Origin: Actinoallomurus vinaceus
Lineage (GTDB): Bacteria > Actinomycetota > Actinomycetes > Streptosporangiales > Streptosporangiaceae
Assembly (NCBI RefSeq): GCF_039542055.1
Contig: NZ_BAABHK010000002.1
Span: 186,001 to 250,000 of the forward strand
Direction of reading: 5' to 3'
Length of the DNA: 64,000 bases
Shown: positions 49,283 to 57,454 of the stretch, one piece after another
Layout of the letters: the number at the start of each line of letters is the position of its first letter
How positions within the stretch are numbered: position 1 is the first letter of the stretch
Made by a program: the position numbers and the translations under genes
The notes under the pieces: generated by a model
Told to the model about the DNA's origin: nothing
What the model saw: the letters and a program-made list of their open reading frames with translations, nothing else
The model's database searches: none

Positions 49283-50284
49283 TCAATCCCGTGTACCTGG
49301 TTGCACGAGTCCTACCAGCACCCCATAGCGGGTGGCGATCGCGGCGGCGCGGTCGCGCAGGCAGTTGCGCAACCACTGCGGGGCCAGGGCTTCCGCGTTC
49401 GTGGTGAGCTGCCACAGCGCCCATTCGGCGTGTCTCGGATCTTGGAAGGTCACCTCAAGCCGCAGCCAGCCGTCTGCGTCGGCCTCTTCGGCGCGGACGG
49501 CCAGCGCGGTGCCCACCAGGTCCTCCCGCCGCGCCGGGTTCACCCGTACCACCACGGTGACTTGGTCGCCGCCGGTCCGGAACCGCGTGCTGCGTTCCTG
49601 CCAGGCCCGATCCAGATCGACCCGGTCTGGTCGCTGTGCGGGTTCGGCGAGTTCCTTGGCGGCCAAGATCCGGGACAGCCGGTAGGTGCGGTCCGCGCCA
49701 GACCTCGCGGCCAGCAAGTAGCCCCGCTCGCGTACGGTGACCAGGCCGATCGGGTCCACCGTGCGCCACTTCGGGGTCTGGTCCACAGCCGCGTAGTGGA
49801 TGCGCAGCTTGTGTCCGGCGAACACCGCGCGCAGGACCTCGGCCACTATGGCGTCAGGCACCTCCTCAGCGACCAGCCGACGCGAGAGGAGGTCGGTCTC
49901 CGGATCGATGAGCAATCGCTCGGCCGCGCCGGCCGCGGTGTCCCGATAGCTTTCGGGTAGCGCGTCAACCACCTTGAGCATCGCCGAAGCGAGCGCCGAG
50001 TCGAGGCCGAATGCCTGCGCGCCGCGCCGCGATCCGGCGACCAGCAGGGCAAGGGCCTCGTCGGGGTTCAGTCCGGTGAGCTCGGTCCGGAAACCGGGCA
50101 ACAACGCGAAACCGCCGTGCCGGCCGCGTTCGGCGTAGACCGGGACGCCGGCTGCGGACAGCGCCTCGATGTCGCGCAGCACGGTGCGGGTGGATACCTC
50201 CAGCTCGCGGGCCAGCGCGGCCGCGGACAGCCGACCGTGCTGCCGCAGCAGCAGCACCAGCGAGACCAACCGGTCGGCGCGCAC
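49283..50284 (-). CDS. WYL-domain (YafY-type) regulator
   Basis: 333 residues from GTG 50284. HTH: RADRLVSLVLLLRQHGRLSAAALARELEVSTRTVLRDIEALSAAGVPVYAERG; WYL core: VRERGYLLAARSGADRTYRLSRIL; C-terminal WCX domain (LRLEVTFQDPRHAEWALWQL). It is divergent from RidA at 50417 and should bind 50305-50323. Confidence 0.92.
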   Translation of the reverse strand: MRADRLVSLVLLLRQHGRLSAAALARELEVSTRTVLRDIEALSAAGVPVYAERGRHGGFALLPGFRTELTGLNPDEALALLVAGSRRGAQAFGLDSALASAMLKVVDALPESYRDTAAGAAERLLIDPETDLLSRRLVAEEVPDAIVAEVLRAVFAGHKLRIHYAAVDQTPKWRTVDPIGLVTVRERGYLLAARSGADRTYRLSRILAAKELAEPAQRPDRVDLDRAWQERSTRFRTGGDQVTVVVRVNPARREDLVGTALAVRAEEADADGWLRLEVTFQDPRHAEWALWQLTTNAEALAPQWLRNCLRDRAAAIATRYGVLVGLVQPGTRD

Positions 50285-50304
50285 ACGAGAACTCTACAGA
50301 AATA

Positions 50305-50323
50305 CACGACACAGGATGTCGTG
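50305..50323. promoter_or_regulatory. palindrome for the second WYL regulator
   Basis: CACGACA (50305-50311) and TGTCGTG (50317-50323) are perfect 7-base arms around CAGGA. The GACA-N5-TGTC core matches the site of the first WYL gene. It is 21 bp from the WYL start and about 94 bp from RidA. Confidence 0.75.
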
Positions 50324-50416
50324 ATTTGCCGGGAGGCTTATTAACACGACCCCAAAAAGATGGCGGCTACCGAGCCAATGGACGTACGTAATGTCGACGA
50401 ATCGAATGGAGCGAAT

Positions 50417-50818
50417 GTGGCAATAGAGCGAACCGCGGTCAACCCGTGGGCGTGGTCGGTGGAACTGGGGTACAACCAGGGTGAGATCGTCTCCGGGCAC
50501 ACCCGGACCCTGTACTGCGCCGGGCAGACCGCGATGAGCGGCGACGGCAAGCCCCAGCATGCCGATGACATGGCGGCGCAGTTGGCGCTGAGCCTCGACA
50601 ACCTGGAGGCCGTGCTCGGCGGGGCCGGCATGTCCCTCGCGAACCTCGTCCGGCTCAACGTCCACACCACCGACGTCGATCGGCTCTTCGAGCACTACGG
50701 CGTGCTGGCGTCGCGGTTGGGCGCCGCCGGGGTGGCACCGTCCACCACGATGCTCGGGGTGACACGGCTGGCGATCCCCGACCTGATGGTCGAGCTCGAG
50801 GGGACCGCCGTCGCGTGA
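50417..50818 (+). CDS. ridA: RidA-family enamine/imine deaminase
   Basis: 133 residues from GTG 50417 (TGGAG 6 bases before); the frame is open to 50360. YjgF/RidA fold with TLYCAGQTAMSGDGKPQHADDMAAQLALSLDNLEAVLGGAGMSLANLVRLNVHTTDV and PSTTMLGVTRLAIPDLMVELEGTAV. It hydrolyses reactive 2-aminoacrylate-type enamines, but the usual arginine near the C-terminus (RVEI) reads TRLAIP, so it may be one of the divergent Rid subfamilies. It is controlled by the WYL protein. Confidence 0.9.
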   Translation: MAIERTAVNPWAWSVELGYNQGEIVSGHTRTLYCAGQTAMSGDGKPQHADDMAAQLALSLDNLEAVLGGAGMSLANLVRLNVHTTDVDRLFEHYGVLASRLGAAGVAPSTTMLGVTRLAIPDLMVELEGTAVA

Positions 50819-50827
50819 TGCGACCTC

Positions 50828-50857
50828 GCCGCCTCCGGCAGGGCTGCCGGAGGCGGC
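50828..50857 (+). terminator. hairpin after ridA
   Basis: GCCGCCTCCGGCAG (50828-50841) pairs with 50844-50857, 10 bp past the stop. There is no T tract. Confidence 0.7.
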
Positions 50858-50960
50858 ACGAGTAGTAGGCAGGTGGGTGATTTCCGGTGCTCAGGATGGT
50901 GACAATCGGCGTCTATGGCTTCGGCGGCGAGTCCTTCTAAGGTCCTGTTCAGCCGAACGA

Positions 50961-51617
50961 TCAGCCGAGGACGAACGGGAGTTTCGCGGCCAGCTCGCCC
51001 AGTTCGGCCTTCTCCGCGCCGGTCGGGGCACGCCGTCCGGTGCCGACCAGCAGCGCGTCCTTGTCGGAGAACGACGCGGGGAACGCGGTCCCGGCGATCT
51101 TCTCCAGCATCTCGCGGGTCCGGGCGAGCCCGTCCGCGGGCGGTTCCGCCGCGTCCGGGAGGTGCGCGATCAGGTCGAGGTGGTGCAGCGTCCATTCCAG
51201 GACGTACGCGGACAGGTAGTCGCCCGCGGTGAGGACCTCGTCGCGGGTGCCGACCCGCAGATCCGGGTCGGCGAGTTCGGCGGCGCGGCCGGCGGCGGAG
51301 CCGACGTCGTCGAGGTGGAATTTCAGCAGCCGGGGCTCCTCGTACGCGGCCGCCAGCCGGACGGTCAGCGCGTCGAGCGGGTCGTCGCCGGTCGGCGGGG
51401 TCTCGGCGACCTCCCAGTAGGTCACGGCGTCACGGGTCGGTTCGGCGTCGGCGGGGGTCACGAGGGTGATCAGGACGTCCTGAGCGTCGATGATCAGGTG
51501 GCACACCAGGTCCCGTACGTGCCAGGCGGTACAGCCGGACGGCCGTGCGAAGTCCTCGTCCGGGAGTTCGGCGACCGCCGTGCGCAACGCCGCCCACGAG
51601 CGCGAGAAGAGATCCAC
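50961..51617 (-). CDS. mycothiol-dependent maleylpyruvate isomerase/DinB-family protein
   Basis: 218 residues from GTG 51617. The MDMPI N-terminal four-helix bundle is shown by WAALRTAVAELPDEDFARPSGCTAWHVRDLVCHLIIDAQ and SAYVLEWTLHHLDLIAHLP (metal histidines). Such proteins are thiol-dependent transferases, here probably mycothiol-dependent. Whether the substrate is maleylpyruvate is unknown; there is no gentisate pathway nearby. Confidence 0.85.
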   Translation of the reverse strand: MDLFSRSWAALRTAVAELPDEDFARPSGCTAWHVRDLVCHLIIDAQDVLITLVTPADAEPTRDAVTYWEVAETPPTGDDPLDALTVRLAAAYEEPRLLKFHLDDVGSAAGRAAELADPDLRVGTRDEVLTAGDYLSAYVLEWTLHHLDLIAHLPDAAEPPADGLARTREMLEKIAGTAFPASFSDKDALLVGTGRRAPTGAEKAELGELAAKLPFVLG

Positions 51618-51652
51618 ATCGGCACGGTAGTGCGGTGCCGGAACGGCGGACA

Positions 51653-51765
51653 AGCGCCGGCATCGCCGCGAGCTCGCCATGGGCCTGACGACGGTCAAGG
51701 CCCATGTCTCCAGCATCCTCACCAGACCCGGCCTGGACGACCGCACCCGGATCGCGCTGCCGGGC
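51653..51765 (+). pseudogene. C-terminal HTH relic of a LuxR regulator
   Basis: AGIAA then, after a one-base shift, ELAMGLTTVKAHVSSILTRPGLDDRTRIAL. The canonical LuxR recognition sequence TVKxHVSxIL is intact but the rest of the protein is absent. The frame breaks before a stop. Confidence 0.7.
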
Positions 51766-51819
51766 GGGCCTGGCCCGACCTCCCTCGCGCGGCCCGGAGC
51801 CGCGCGAGGGCCGGTGGCG

Positions 51820-52374
51820 TCAGGCGGCGTGCCCGGTCCAGGCGAACGGCTCCAGCCTCTCGTCCAGGGGCGCGTCGGTCATCCGGTTGGCCAGGGTCGA
51901 CAGGGTGTAGACGCCGATGCCGAGGACGACCTCGAGGGCGTTCTGCCGGGTGTAGCCGTGGCCGAGGAAGTCCTCCATGGCCTCGGCCGAGACCGCGCCG
52001 GAGGTTGCCAGGGCCTCCAGGACGAACCGCCGCATCGCCTCCAGCGGCGCATCCGCCAGGGGCCGGCTCTCGCGCAGGGCGGCGATCAGATCCGGGTCCG
52101 CGCCGAGCGCGGTCAGGGCGGCCGAGTGCATGGCCACGCACAGGTGACAGCCGTTGCGGGTGGCCATCGTCATGACGAGCACCTCCCGGGCCAGCGGGCT
52201 CAAGGTGGTCGCCTCGAACAGCGCGTTCGTCCGCAGGAAGCTCTCCAGCAGCTGCGGGGAGTTGGCGAGACGGCCGACCGCCGAAGGCAGGTATCCCAGC
52301 TTCTTGGAGACGGCCTCCATGGAGCGGCGGGCGGCGGGCGGTGCGGACTCGATCGTGTGGTCGGTGAACGTCAT
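51820..52374 (-). CDS. carboxymuconolactone decarboxylase/AhpD-family protein
   Basis: 184 residues from ATG 52374. CxxC redox centre at Cys76-Cys79 in RNGCHLCVAMH with His83, and the four-helix AhpD core (LSPLAREVLVMTMATRNGC). Alkylhydroperoxidase-type peroxide reduction is likely. It is divergent from MarR (52433) with only 58 bp between. Confidence 0.88.
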   Translation of the reverse strand: MTFTDHTIESAPPAARRSMEAVSKKLGYLPSAVGRLANSPQLLESFLRTNALFEATTLSPLAREVLVMTMATRNGCHLCVAMHSAALTALGADPDLIAALRESRPLADAPLEAMRRFVLEALATSGAVSAEAMEDFLGHGYTRQNALEVVLGIGVYTLSTLANRMTDAPLDERLEPFAWTGHAA

Positions 52375-52402
52375 CAGGAGCCATCCCCTAAAATCGGCAA
52401 CG

Positions 52403-52424
52403 TGGTTGTCGAAACAGTAAACCA
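52403..52424. promoter_or_regulatory. MarR operator candidate
   Basis: TGGTT (52403-52407) and AACCA (52420-52424) are 5-base inverted arms around a 12-base centre. An inner dyad TGT-CGAA-ACA lies at 52407-52416. It lies in the short gap between AhpD-type and MarR genes. Confidence 0.5.
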
Positions 52425-52432
52425 GGTTGACG

Positions 52433-52924
52433 ATGTCCGCAACGGCTGACGGCCGACCGGCGTACGACCGGCCGGGGTATGAACTGCCCCTGCTCCTCCT
52501 CGCCGGATTCCGCACGATCATCGACGAGCTCCACGCCGAACTGGCCCGCCAGGGCCATCCCCACGCACGGCCCGCGCACGGGTTCGCCATGCAGGCCATC
52601 GGCCCCGGCGGCGCCACCGCCAGCGAGGTCGGCCGCCGCCTCGGAGTCTCCAAGCAGGCCGCGGGCAAGACCATCGACCGGCTCGAGGCGCTCGGCTACG
52701 CCGAGCGGTTCGACGACCCGGCGGACGGCCGGCGCAAACTCGTGCGCCTTACCGCCCGCGGCGTCGACGCGCTCACCCGATCGGCGGCGATCTTCGACGA
52801 GCTGCGCTCCCGGTGGGTGGCCGCCGTCGGCGCCGACCGCCTCGCCGGCCTGGAGGACACCCTGCGCTCGGTGGTCTCCCCCGCCGCGTTCGGCGTCGAC
52901 ACCGTCAGCTGGCTCGCGCCCTGA
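52433..52924 (+). CDS. MarR-family regulator
   Basis: 163 residues from ATG 52433 (TTG 52427 possible). Winged helix: QAIGPGGATASEVGRRLGVSKQAAGKTIDRLEALGYAERFDDPADGRRKLVRLTARG. The mRNA leader is only a few bases, so it may be leaderless. It is the probable repressor of the divergent AhpD-type gene, suggesting peroxide or thiol-stress sensing. Confidence 0.9.
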   Translation: MSATADGRPAYDRPGYELPLLLLAGFRTIIDELHAELARQGHPHARPAHGFAMQAIGPGGATASEVGRRLGVSKQAAGKTIDRLEALGYAERFDDPADGRRKLVRLTARGVDALTRSAAIFDELRSRWVAAVGADRLAGLEDTLRSVVSPAAFGVDTVSWLAP

Positions 52925-53014
52925 CCGCCGACCCCGTGCCGTCGTCCCGACTTCCGAAGCCCGCGACGGGTAGAACGAAGACGTCCCGTCCCTCCCCCGG
53001 AAGGCCGATCCGCC

Positions 53015-53920
53015 ATGGCCGGCATGGACTCGACCAACGTGCGCTACGCGCGGTTGCGGGAACTGCTCCCCGCCTACCACATGAACGTGATCAGCCCGGA
53101 GGTCGGCGCCGTTCGCGACCTGTTCTGCGCCGTCGGCGCCGACCGGCACCACCGCGCCGAACAGCGGGTGGACGCCCCGATCGCCGACGCCGAACGCTGG
53201 CGCGCCGCCACGGAGGCGATCCTGGCGGCGATGAAGGCCGTCGACGAACAGCGGCGACAGGCCGAACGCCACCGGCACGCGCCGCGCGGCACCCGTCTCC
53301 GCCGGATCGCGTGGCGGATCCGCCACGCCCGCCGAAACCGCCGGCTGCGCGCCGAGCACCCCGCCACCATGGCACGCCTGCGGGACGAGGTACTCGCCGC
53401 CTACCGCACCTACCGCGACCGCGCCGCGGATCTCACCGACCACGTCGGGGCCGACAACGAGCGCGGCAAGCGGGAGAGACTCGAGGAGGACGAACGGGAG
53501 CGGCGGGAAAGAGCCACCGTCATGACCGGCGCGGCCACGGGCACCCCCGTGTGGGCCTACCGGATCAGCGAGTACACCTGGGGGCGGGTGTTCGAGATCG
53601 ACCTGCAGACCCCCACGACCCGACGGCTCCGCACGGACCTCACCCGAACCGGGCTCACCCCGGCCCAGATCAACACGGCGCTCGCCGAGGAGCGTGCAGA
53701 GCATCCCCACACCTCGGCCCACTGGTCGCTGGAGGCCCGTCTCGCGCTGACGGAATGGCACGGCGGCGACGATCCGTTCGATGCCTGGCAGCGGCTGTCG
53801 GGCGAACCGATCGAGCCGTTGCCGCCCGGCGCCGGCGACGGCCGGCGGAGCGGTCCCCGCTACCACGGGCCCTCCAGCGACTACGGTTCGGGAGGCCACC
53901 ACTTCGGCATGCCGTTCTGA
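53015..53920 (+). CDS. hypothetical protein with basic/coiled-coil middle, unrecognised
   Basis: 301 residues. N-terminal helix MDSTNVRYARLRELLPAYHMN; residues 80-170 are rich in Arg, Glu and Ala (RRQAERHRHAP; RIRHARRNRRLRAEHP; RLEEDERERRERATVM) and probably coiled. A folded C-terminal part has VWAYRISEYTWGRVFEIDLQTP and ends in a Gly/Pro tail (SSDYGSGGHHFGMPF). No signal peptide or membrane span. The function is unknown; it is monocistronic, with a hairpin following. Confidence 0.65.
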   Translation: MAGMDSTNVRYARLRELLPAYHMNVISPEVGAVRDLFCAVGADRHHRAEQRVDAPIADAERWRAATEAILAAMKAVDEQRRQAERHRHAPRGTRLRRIAWRIRHARRNRRLRAEHPATMARLRDEVLAAYRTYRDRAADLTDHVGADNERGKRERLEEDERERRERATVMTGAATGTPVWAYRISEYTWGRVFEIDLQTPTTRRLRTDLTRTGLTPAQINTALAEERAEHPHTSAHWSLEARLALTEWHGGDDPFDAWQRLSGEPIEPLPPGAGDGRRSGPRYHGPSSDYGSGGHHFGMPF

Positions 53921-53922
53921 CC

Positions 53923-53945
53923 ACCCCCGGACACGCTCCGGGGGT
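53923..53945. terminator. hairpin between convergent genes
   Basis: ACCCCCGGA (53923-53931) pairs with TCCGGGGGT (53937-53945) around a 5-base loop, directly after the stop at 53920 and before the convergent ATPase stop at 53972. Confidence 0.65.
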
Positions 53946-53971
53946 CGCCTCGGCCGGGAGGCCTCCCGCCG

Positions 53972-54757
53972 CTACAGCACCCGGCTGAGGAACGCCCGCG
54001 TACGCGGGTTGGACGGATCGTCCAGCACCGACGCCGGCGACCCGGACTCCACGACCACACCGCCGTCCATGAAGACCACCCGGTCGGCGACCTCCCGTGC
54101 GAACCCGATCTCGTGCGTCACCACCACCATGGTCAGGCCCTCCTCCGCCAGGCCCTTCATCGTGGCCAGCACCTCACCGACCAGCTCCGGATCCAGCGCG
54201 CTGGTCGGCTCGTCGAACAGCATCAGCTTCGGCCGCATCGCCAGCGCACGCGCGATCGCCACCCGCTGCTGCTGCCCACCGGACAGCTGCCGCGGATAAC
54301 TCTCGGCCTTGTCCTCCAGCCCGACCTTCGCCAGCAGCTCCAGCGCACGCTCCCGCGCCGGCCCGCGCGGCTCCCGCCGTACGCCCGTCGGCGCCTCCAT
54401 GACGTTCTGCAGCACCGTCAGATGCGGGAACAGGTTGAACTGCTGGAACACCATCCCAATCTCCCGGCGCTGTCGGGTGATCTCCCGCTTGCGCAGGTGC
54501 CGGACCCGGCCCCCGTTCGCACGGAACCCGATCAGCTCACCGTCGACGTGGATCGAACCCCCGTCGATGGTCTCCAGGTGGTTGACACAGCGCAGGAACG
54601 TCGACTTGCCCGACCCCGACGGGCCCAGCACGACGACCACCTCCCCCGCCGCCACATCCAGATCGATGCCCTTGAGCACCTCCAGGTGCCCGAACCTCTT
54701 ACGGACGTTACGGGCGCGCACCATCGGCGACGCGCCGGTCGTCGGAACGGCGGTCAC
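53972..54757 (-). CDS. polar amino acid ABC transporter ATP-binding protein
   Basis: 261 residues from GTG 54757, overlapping the permease stop (GTGA). Walker A GPSGSGKST, Q-loop MVFQQFNLFPHLTVLQN, signature LSGGQQQRVAIARAL, Walker B LMLFDEPTSALDP, H-loop VVVTHEIGFA. GlnQ/HisP class. The operon order from 58416 is SBP-like, amidase, SBP, permease, ATPase. Confidence 0.95.
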   Translation of the reverse strand: MTAVPTTGASPMVRARNVRKRFGHLEVLKGIDLDVAAGEVVVVLGPSGSGKSTFLRCVNHLETIDGGSIHVDGELIGFRANGGRVRHLRKREITRQRREIGMVFQQFNLFPHLTVLQNVMEAPTGVRREPRGPARERALELLAKVGLEDKAESYPRQLSGGQQQRVAIARALAMRPKLMLFDEPTSALDPELVGEVLATMKGLAEEGLTMVVVTHEIGFAREVADRVVFMDGGVVVESGSPASVLDDPSNPRTRAFLSRVL

Positions 54758-55704
54758 GACGGCACCTCCGGAGTGGTCGGCGGCGACTGCGCACGGCGGC
54801 GCATCAGAACGAAGTCCCAGAAACCCTGCGGAGCGTTCCGCGTCGCCCCCCGCGCGTAGTGACGCTCGATGAACGACTGCCCCACGTACAGCACCGACGT
54901 GATCAGCAGGTACCACAGGCACGCCACGATCAGCAGCGGGATCGTCTGGAACGTCCGGTTGTAGATCGACTGCACGGTGTACAGCAGGTCCGCCAGCGCG
55001 ATCACGCTCACCAGCGACGTCGCCTTCAACATGTTGATCACCTGGCTGCCGGTCGGCGGCACGATGAACCGCATCGCCTGCGGCAGCACGATCCGCCGGA
55101 ACGTCCGCGCATCGCTCATGCCCAGCGCGTGCGCCGCCTCCGTCTGACCCGGATCGACCGCCAGCAGCCCACCACGGATGATCTCCGCCATGTACGCCGC
55201 CTCGTTCAACCCCAGCCCCAGGATCGCCGCGAGCAACGGCGTGATCAGATGATTGGTCCCCCCGCTGACGAACTCCGGCCCGAACGGCACCCCGAACGAC
55301 ACCCGCGGCAGCAGCGCCGACAGGTTGTACCAGAACACCAGCTGCACCAGCACCGGAATGCCGCGGAAGAACCAGACGTACAGCCCGCACGACGTCCGCA
55401 GCAGAGGGTTCTCCGACAGCCTCCCGACCGCCAGCAGCACCCCGCCCACGACACCGACGGCCATCGCGATCACCGTCAGCTCCAGCGTCGTCGCGATCCC
55501 CTGCCCGATGATCTGAGCGTTGAAATACCGCCCGACGACACCCCACTCGAAGTTGTCGTTGGTCACCAGGAGGTGGACCAGCTGCGCCGCCAGCACCAGG
55601 AGCACGAGCGACGCCACCCAGCGCAGCGGATGCCGCGTGCGTGCCGCCCCGGCGACGTCGACCTCGCCCGCCGCGTCCCGGGACGTCTTCTCGGTCACAG
55701 CCAC
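54754..55704 (-). CDS. polar amino acid ABC transporter permease
   Basis: 316 residues, five to six helices, with the HisM/GlnP motif EAAYMAEIIRGGLLAVDPGQTEAAHALGMSDARTFRRIVLPQAMRFIVPPTGSQVINMLKATSLVS, including the EAA loop. A hydrophilic N-terminus of about 28 residues precedes the first span. It is a single permease, expected to act as a homodimer. Confidence 0.95.
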   Translation of the reverse strand: MAVTEKTSRDAAGEVDVAGAARTRHPLRWVASLVLLVLAAQLVHLLVTNDNFEWGVVGRYFNAQIIGQGIATTLELTVIAMAVGVVGGVLLAVGRLSENPLLRTSCGLYVWFFRGIPVLVQLVFWYNLSALLPRVSFGVPFGPEFVSGGTNHLITPLLAAILGLGLNEAAYMAEIIRGGLLAVDPGQTEAAHALGMSDARTFRRIVLPQAMRFIVPPTGSQVINMLKATSLVSVIALADLLYTVQSIYNRTFQTIPLLIVACLWYLLITSVLYVGQSFIERHYARGATRNAPQGFWDFVLMRRRAQSPPTTPEVPS

Positions 55705-55711
55705 GAGAGCC

Positions 55712-56659
55712 TCACCCCTTCCTGGGTGCCAGGTTCACACCGGGCTTGTCCAGCACGTTCGCCGACAACCCCCACTTGTCCATGATCTTCTTGTACGTGC
55801 CGTTCGCCACCAGGGTCCGCAGCGCCTCCAGCAGCACGTCCCGCAGCGGCGACCCCTTCGCGACCACCGCGCCCTGGTAGAGGTCGGCGAACCCGTTGGC
55901 CTTGCCCGTGCCCGCCAGCTCCAGCGCCTTACCCGCCTCCTTGACGAAGTACGTCAGCGGCGCCTGCGAGGAGAAGAACGCGTCCGCCCGCCCCGACCGC
56001 ACCGCCAGGATCGACGTCGGCTGGTCCTTGTACGACTGCACCTGCACGGCCGGCTTCTTCTGCTGCACGCACGTCTGCGCCTGCTTCTTGATCACGTCCT
56101 CCGCCGAACCGCCGGCCATCACCGCGACCCGCAGCCCGCACGTGTCCGTGATCGACTGGATGTGCTTGGGGTTCCCCTGCGGCACGGCGAACACCACGAA
56201 CTCCCGCACCCAGTCCACGAAGTCGTTCGCGGCCTCCCGCTCGGGGAAGTCACCGATCGGACCGATCGCGAAGTCGTACCGCCCCGCCTTGATCCCGCTC
56301 AGCTCACTCGGCAGCCCGTCCACCGTGACGTGCTCGATCCTCACACCGAGGATCTGCGACAGCGCCGTCGCGACATCGGCCGACGCGCCGGTCAGCGACT
56401 TCCCGTCCGAACCGGCGATCTCGTACGGCGGGAACGACCCGTTGTTCACCGAGACCAGCCTGCCCGCGGCCTTCACCTTCGCCGGCAGCTTGGCGTTCAG
56501 GTCCTTGTTCAGGGTCTGCTTCAGGTCCACCGCGGCCGCGCCCTGCGCCTTGCCGCCGCTGCCGCCGTCGACCTCACTCGGGTTCGAGCCACAGCCGGCC
56601 ACCGTCAGAACACCCGCCGCGGCCAGCGCGGCAACGATCCGTTTCGACACGATATTCAC
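55712..56659 (-). CDS. ABC transporter substrate-binding lipoprotein
   Basis: 315 residues. Type II signal peptide with lipobox LTVAGCG (acylated Cys about 23). SBP_bac_3 fold: GRLVSVNNGSFPPYEIAGSDGKSLTGASADVATALSQILGVRIEHVTVDG, then RVAVMAGGSAEDVIKKQAQTCVQQKKP. It binds the transported amino acid-like ligand outside the membrane. Confidence 0.93.
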   Translation of the reverse strand: MNIVSKRIVAALAAAGVLTVAGCGSNPSEVDGGSGGKAQGAAAVDLKQTLNKDLNAKLPAKVKAAGRLVSVNNGSFPPYEIAGSDGKSLTGASADVATALSQILGVRIEHVTVDGLPSELSGIKAGRYDFAIGPIGDFPEREAANDFVDWVREFVVFAVPQGNPKHIQSITDTCGLRVAVMAGGSAEDVIKKQAQTCVQQKKPAVQVQSYKDQPTSILAVRSGRADAFFSSQAPLTYFVKEAGKALELAGTGKANGFADLYQGAVVAKGSPLRDVLLEALRTLVANGTYKKIMDKWGLSANVLDKPGVNLAPRKG

Positions 56660-56662
56660 TCC

Positions 56663-57454
56663 TTAACGCATTGACGGGTCGACGAAGAATCGCCGGTTGG
56701 CGAGCACGGGCAGCTTCCGCCGGGCCGCGGCCAGCTCCTCACGGTCCGCGGAGGCCCACAACAGCCCGGGCCCGTCGGCCAGCCGGCCGCGAACGATCCC
56801 GAGCGGATCCACGACCATGCTCGCGCCGATGTTGCGGCGGCCGCACTCCCCGGACGCCGCGACGTAGCAGGTGTTCTCCAGGGCCCGGGCGGTCACCATG
56901 ACCTCCCAGTGCCACTCCTTGGCCGGCCCGCGAACCCAGGCCGCCGGCAGCACCAGCAGCTCGGCGCCCCGGTCGACCAGCAGCCGGGCCATTTCCGGGA
57001 ATCTTACGTCGTAGCAGGTCATCAACCCCACCTGCCAGCCCGCGCACTCGAACACCACCGGCTCGCCGCCGCCCGGGCGCACCCGGTCCGACTCCCGCGC
57101 GCCGAACGCGTCGTACAGGTGCACCTTCCGGTACGTCGCCACCAGCGCGCCGTCGCGCAGTGCGGCGAGCGTGTTGTGGACCTTCCCGTCCCCGGCCGGC
57201 TCGTGCATGCCCACCACGACCGTCGTCGACGATCCGGCGGTGCGCTCGAGCAGGCCGCTCAGGAACGGACCGTCCAGGGGCTGGGCCGCCTCGGCGATCC
57301 GCATCGGCTCGTCGATGAACAGCGCCATCGAGTCCTCCGGCAGCACCAGCAGGTCCGCTCCCCCGGCCACGGCCTCATCGACCAGCGCCTGACAGGACTT
57401 CAGGTTGGCCGCCCAGTCCTCGGCGACGGCGAACTGCCCCACGGCGATCCTCAT
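56663..57454 (-). CDS. nitrilase-superfamily carbon-nitrogen hydrolase (amidase type)
   Basis: 263 residues. The Glu-Lys-Cys triad is Glu40 (LPEDSMA), Lys110 (YRKVHLYDAFG) and Cys147 (MTCYDVRFPE). The sequence resembles omega-amidases and N-carbamoyl hydrolases more than true nitrilases. It acts in the cytosol (no signal). It lies between two binding-protein genes and overlaps the upstream one (ATGA), so it probably hydrolyses the imported compound. Confidence 0.92.
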   Translation of the reverse strand: MRIAVGQFAVAEDWAANLKSCQALVDEAVAGGADLLVLPEDSMALFIDEPMRIAEAAQPLDGPFLSGLLERTAGSSTTVVVGMHEPAGDGKVHNTLAALRDGALVATYRKVHLYDAFGARESDRVRPGGGEPVVFECAGWQVGLMTCYDVRFPEMARLLVDRGAELLVLPAAWVRGPAKEWHWEVMVTARALENTCYVAASGECGRRNIGASMVVDPLGIVRGRLADGPGLLWASADREELAAARRKLPVLANRRFFVDPSMR

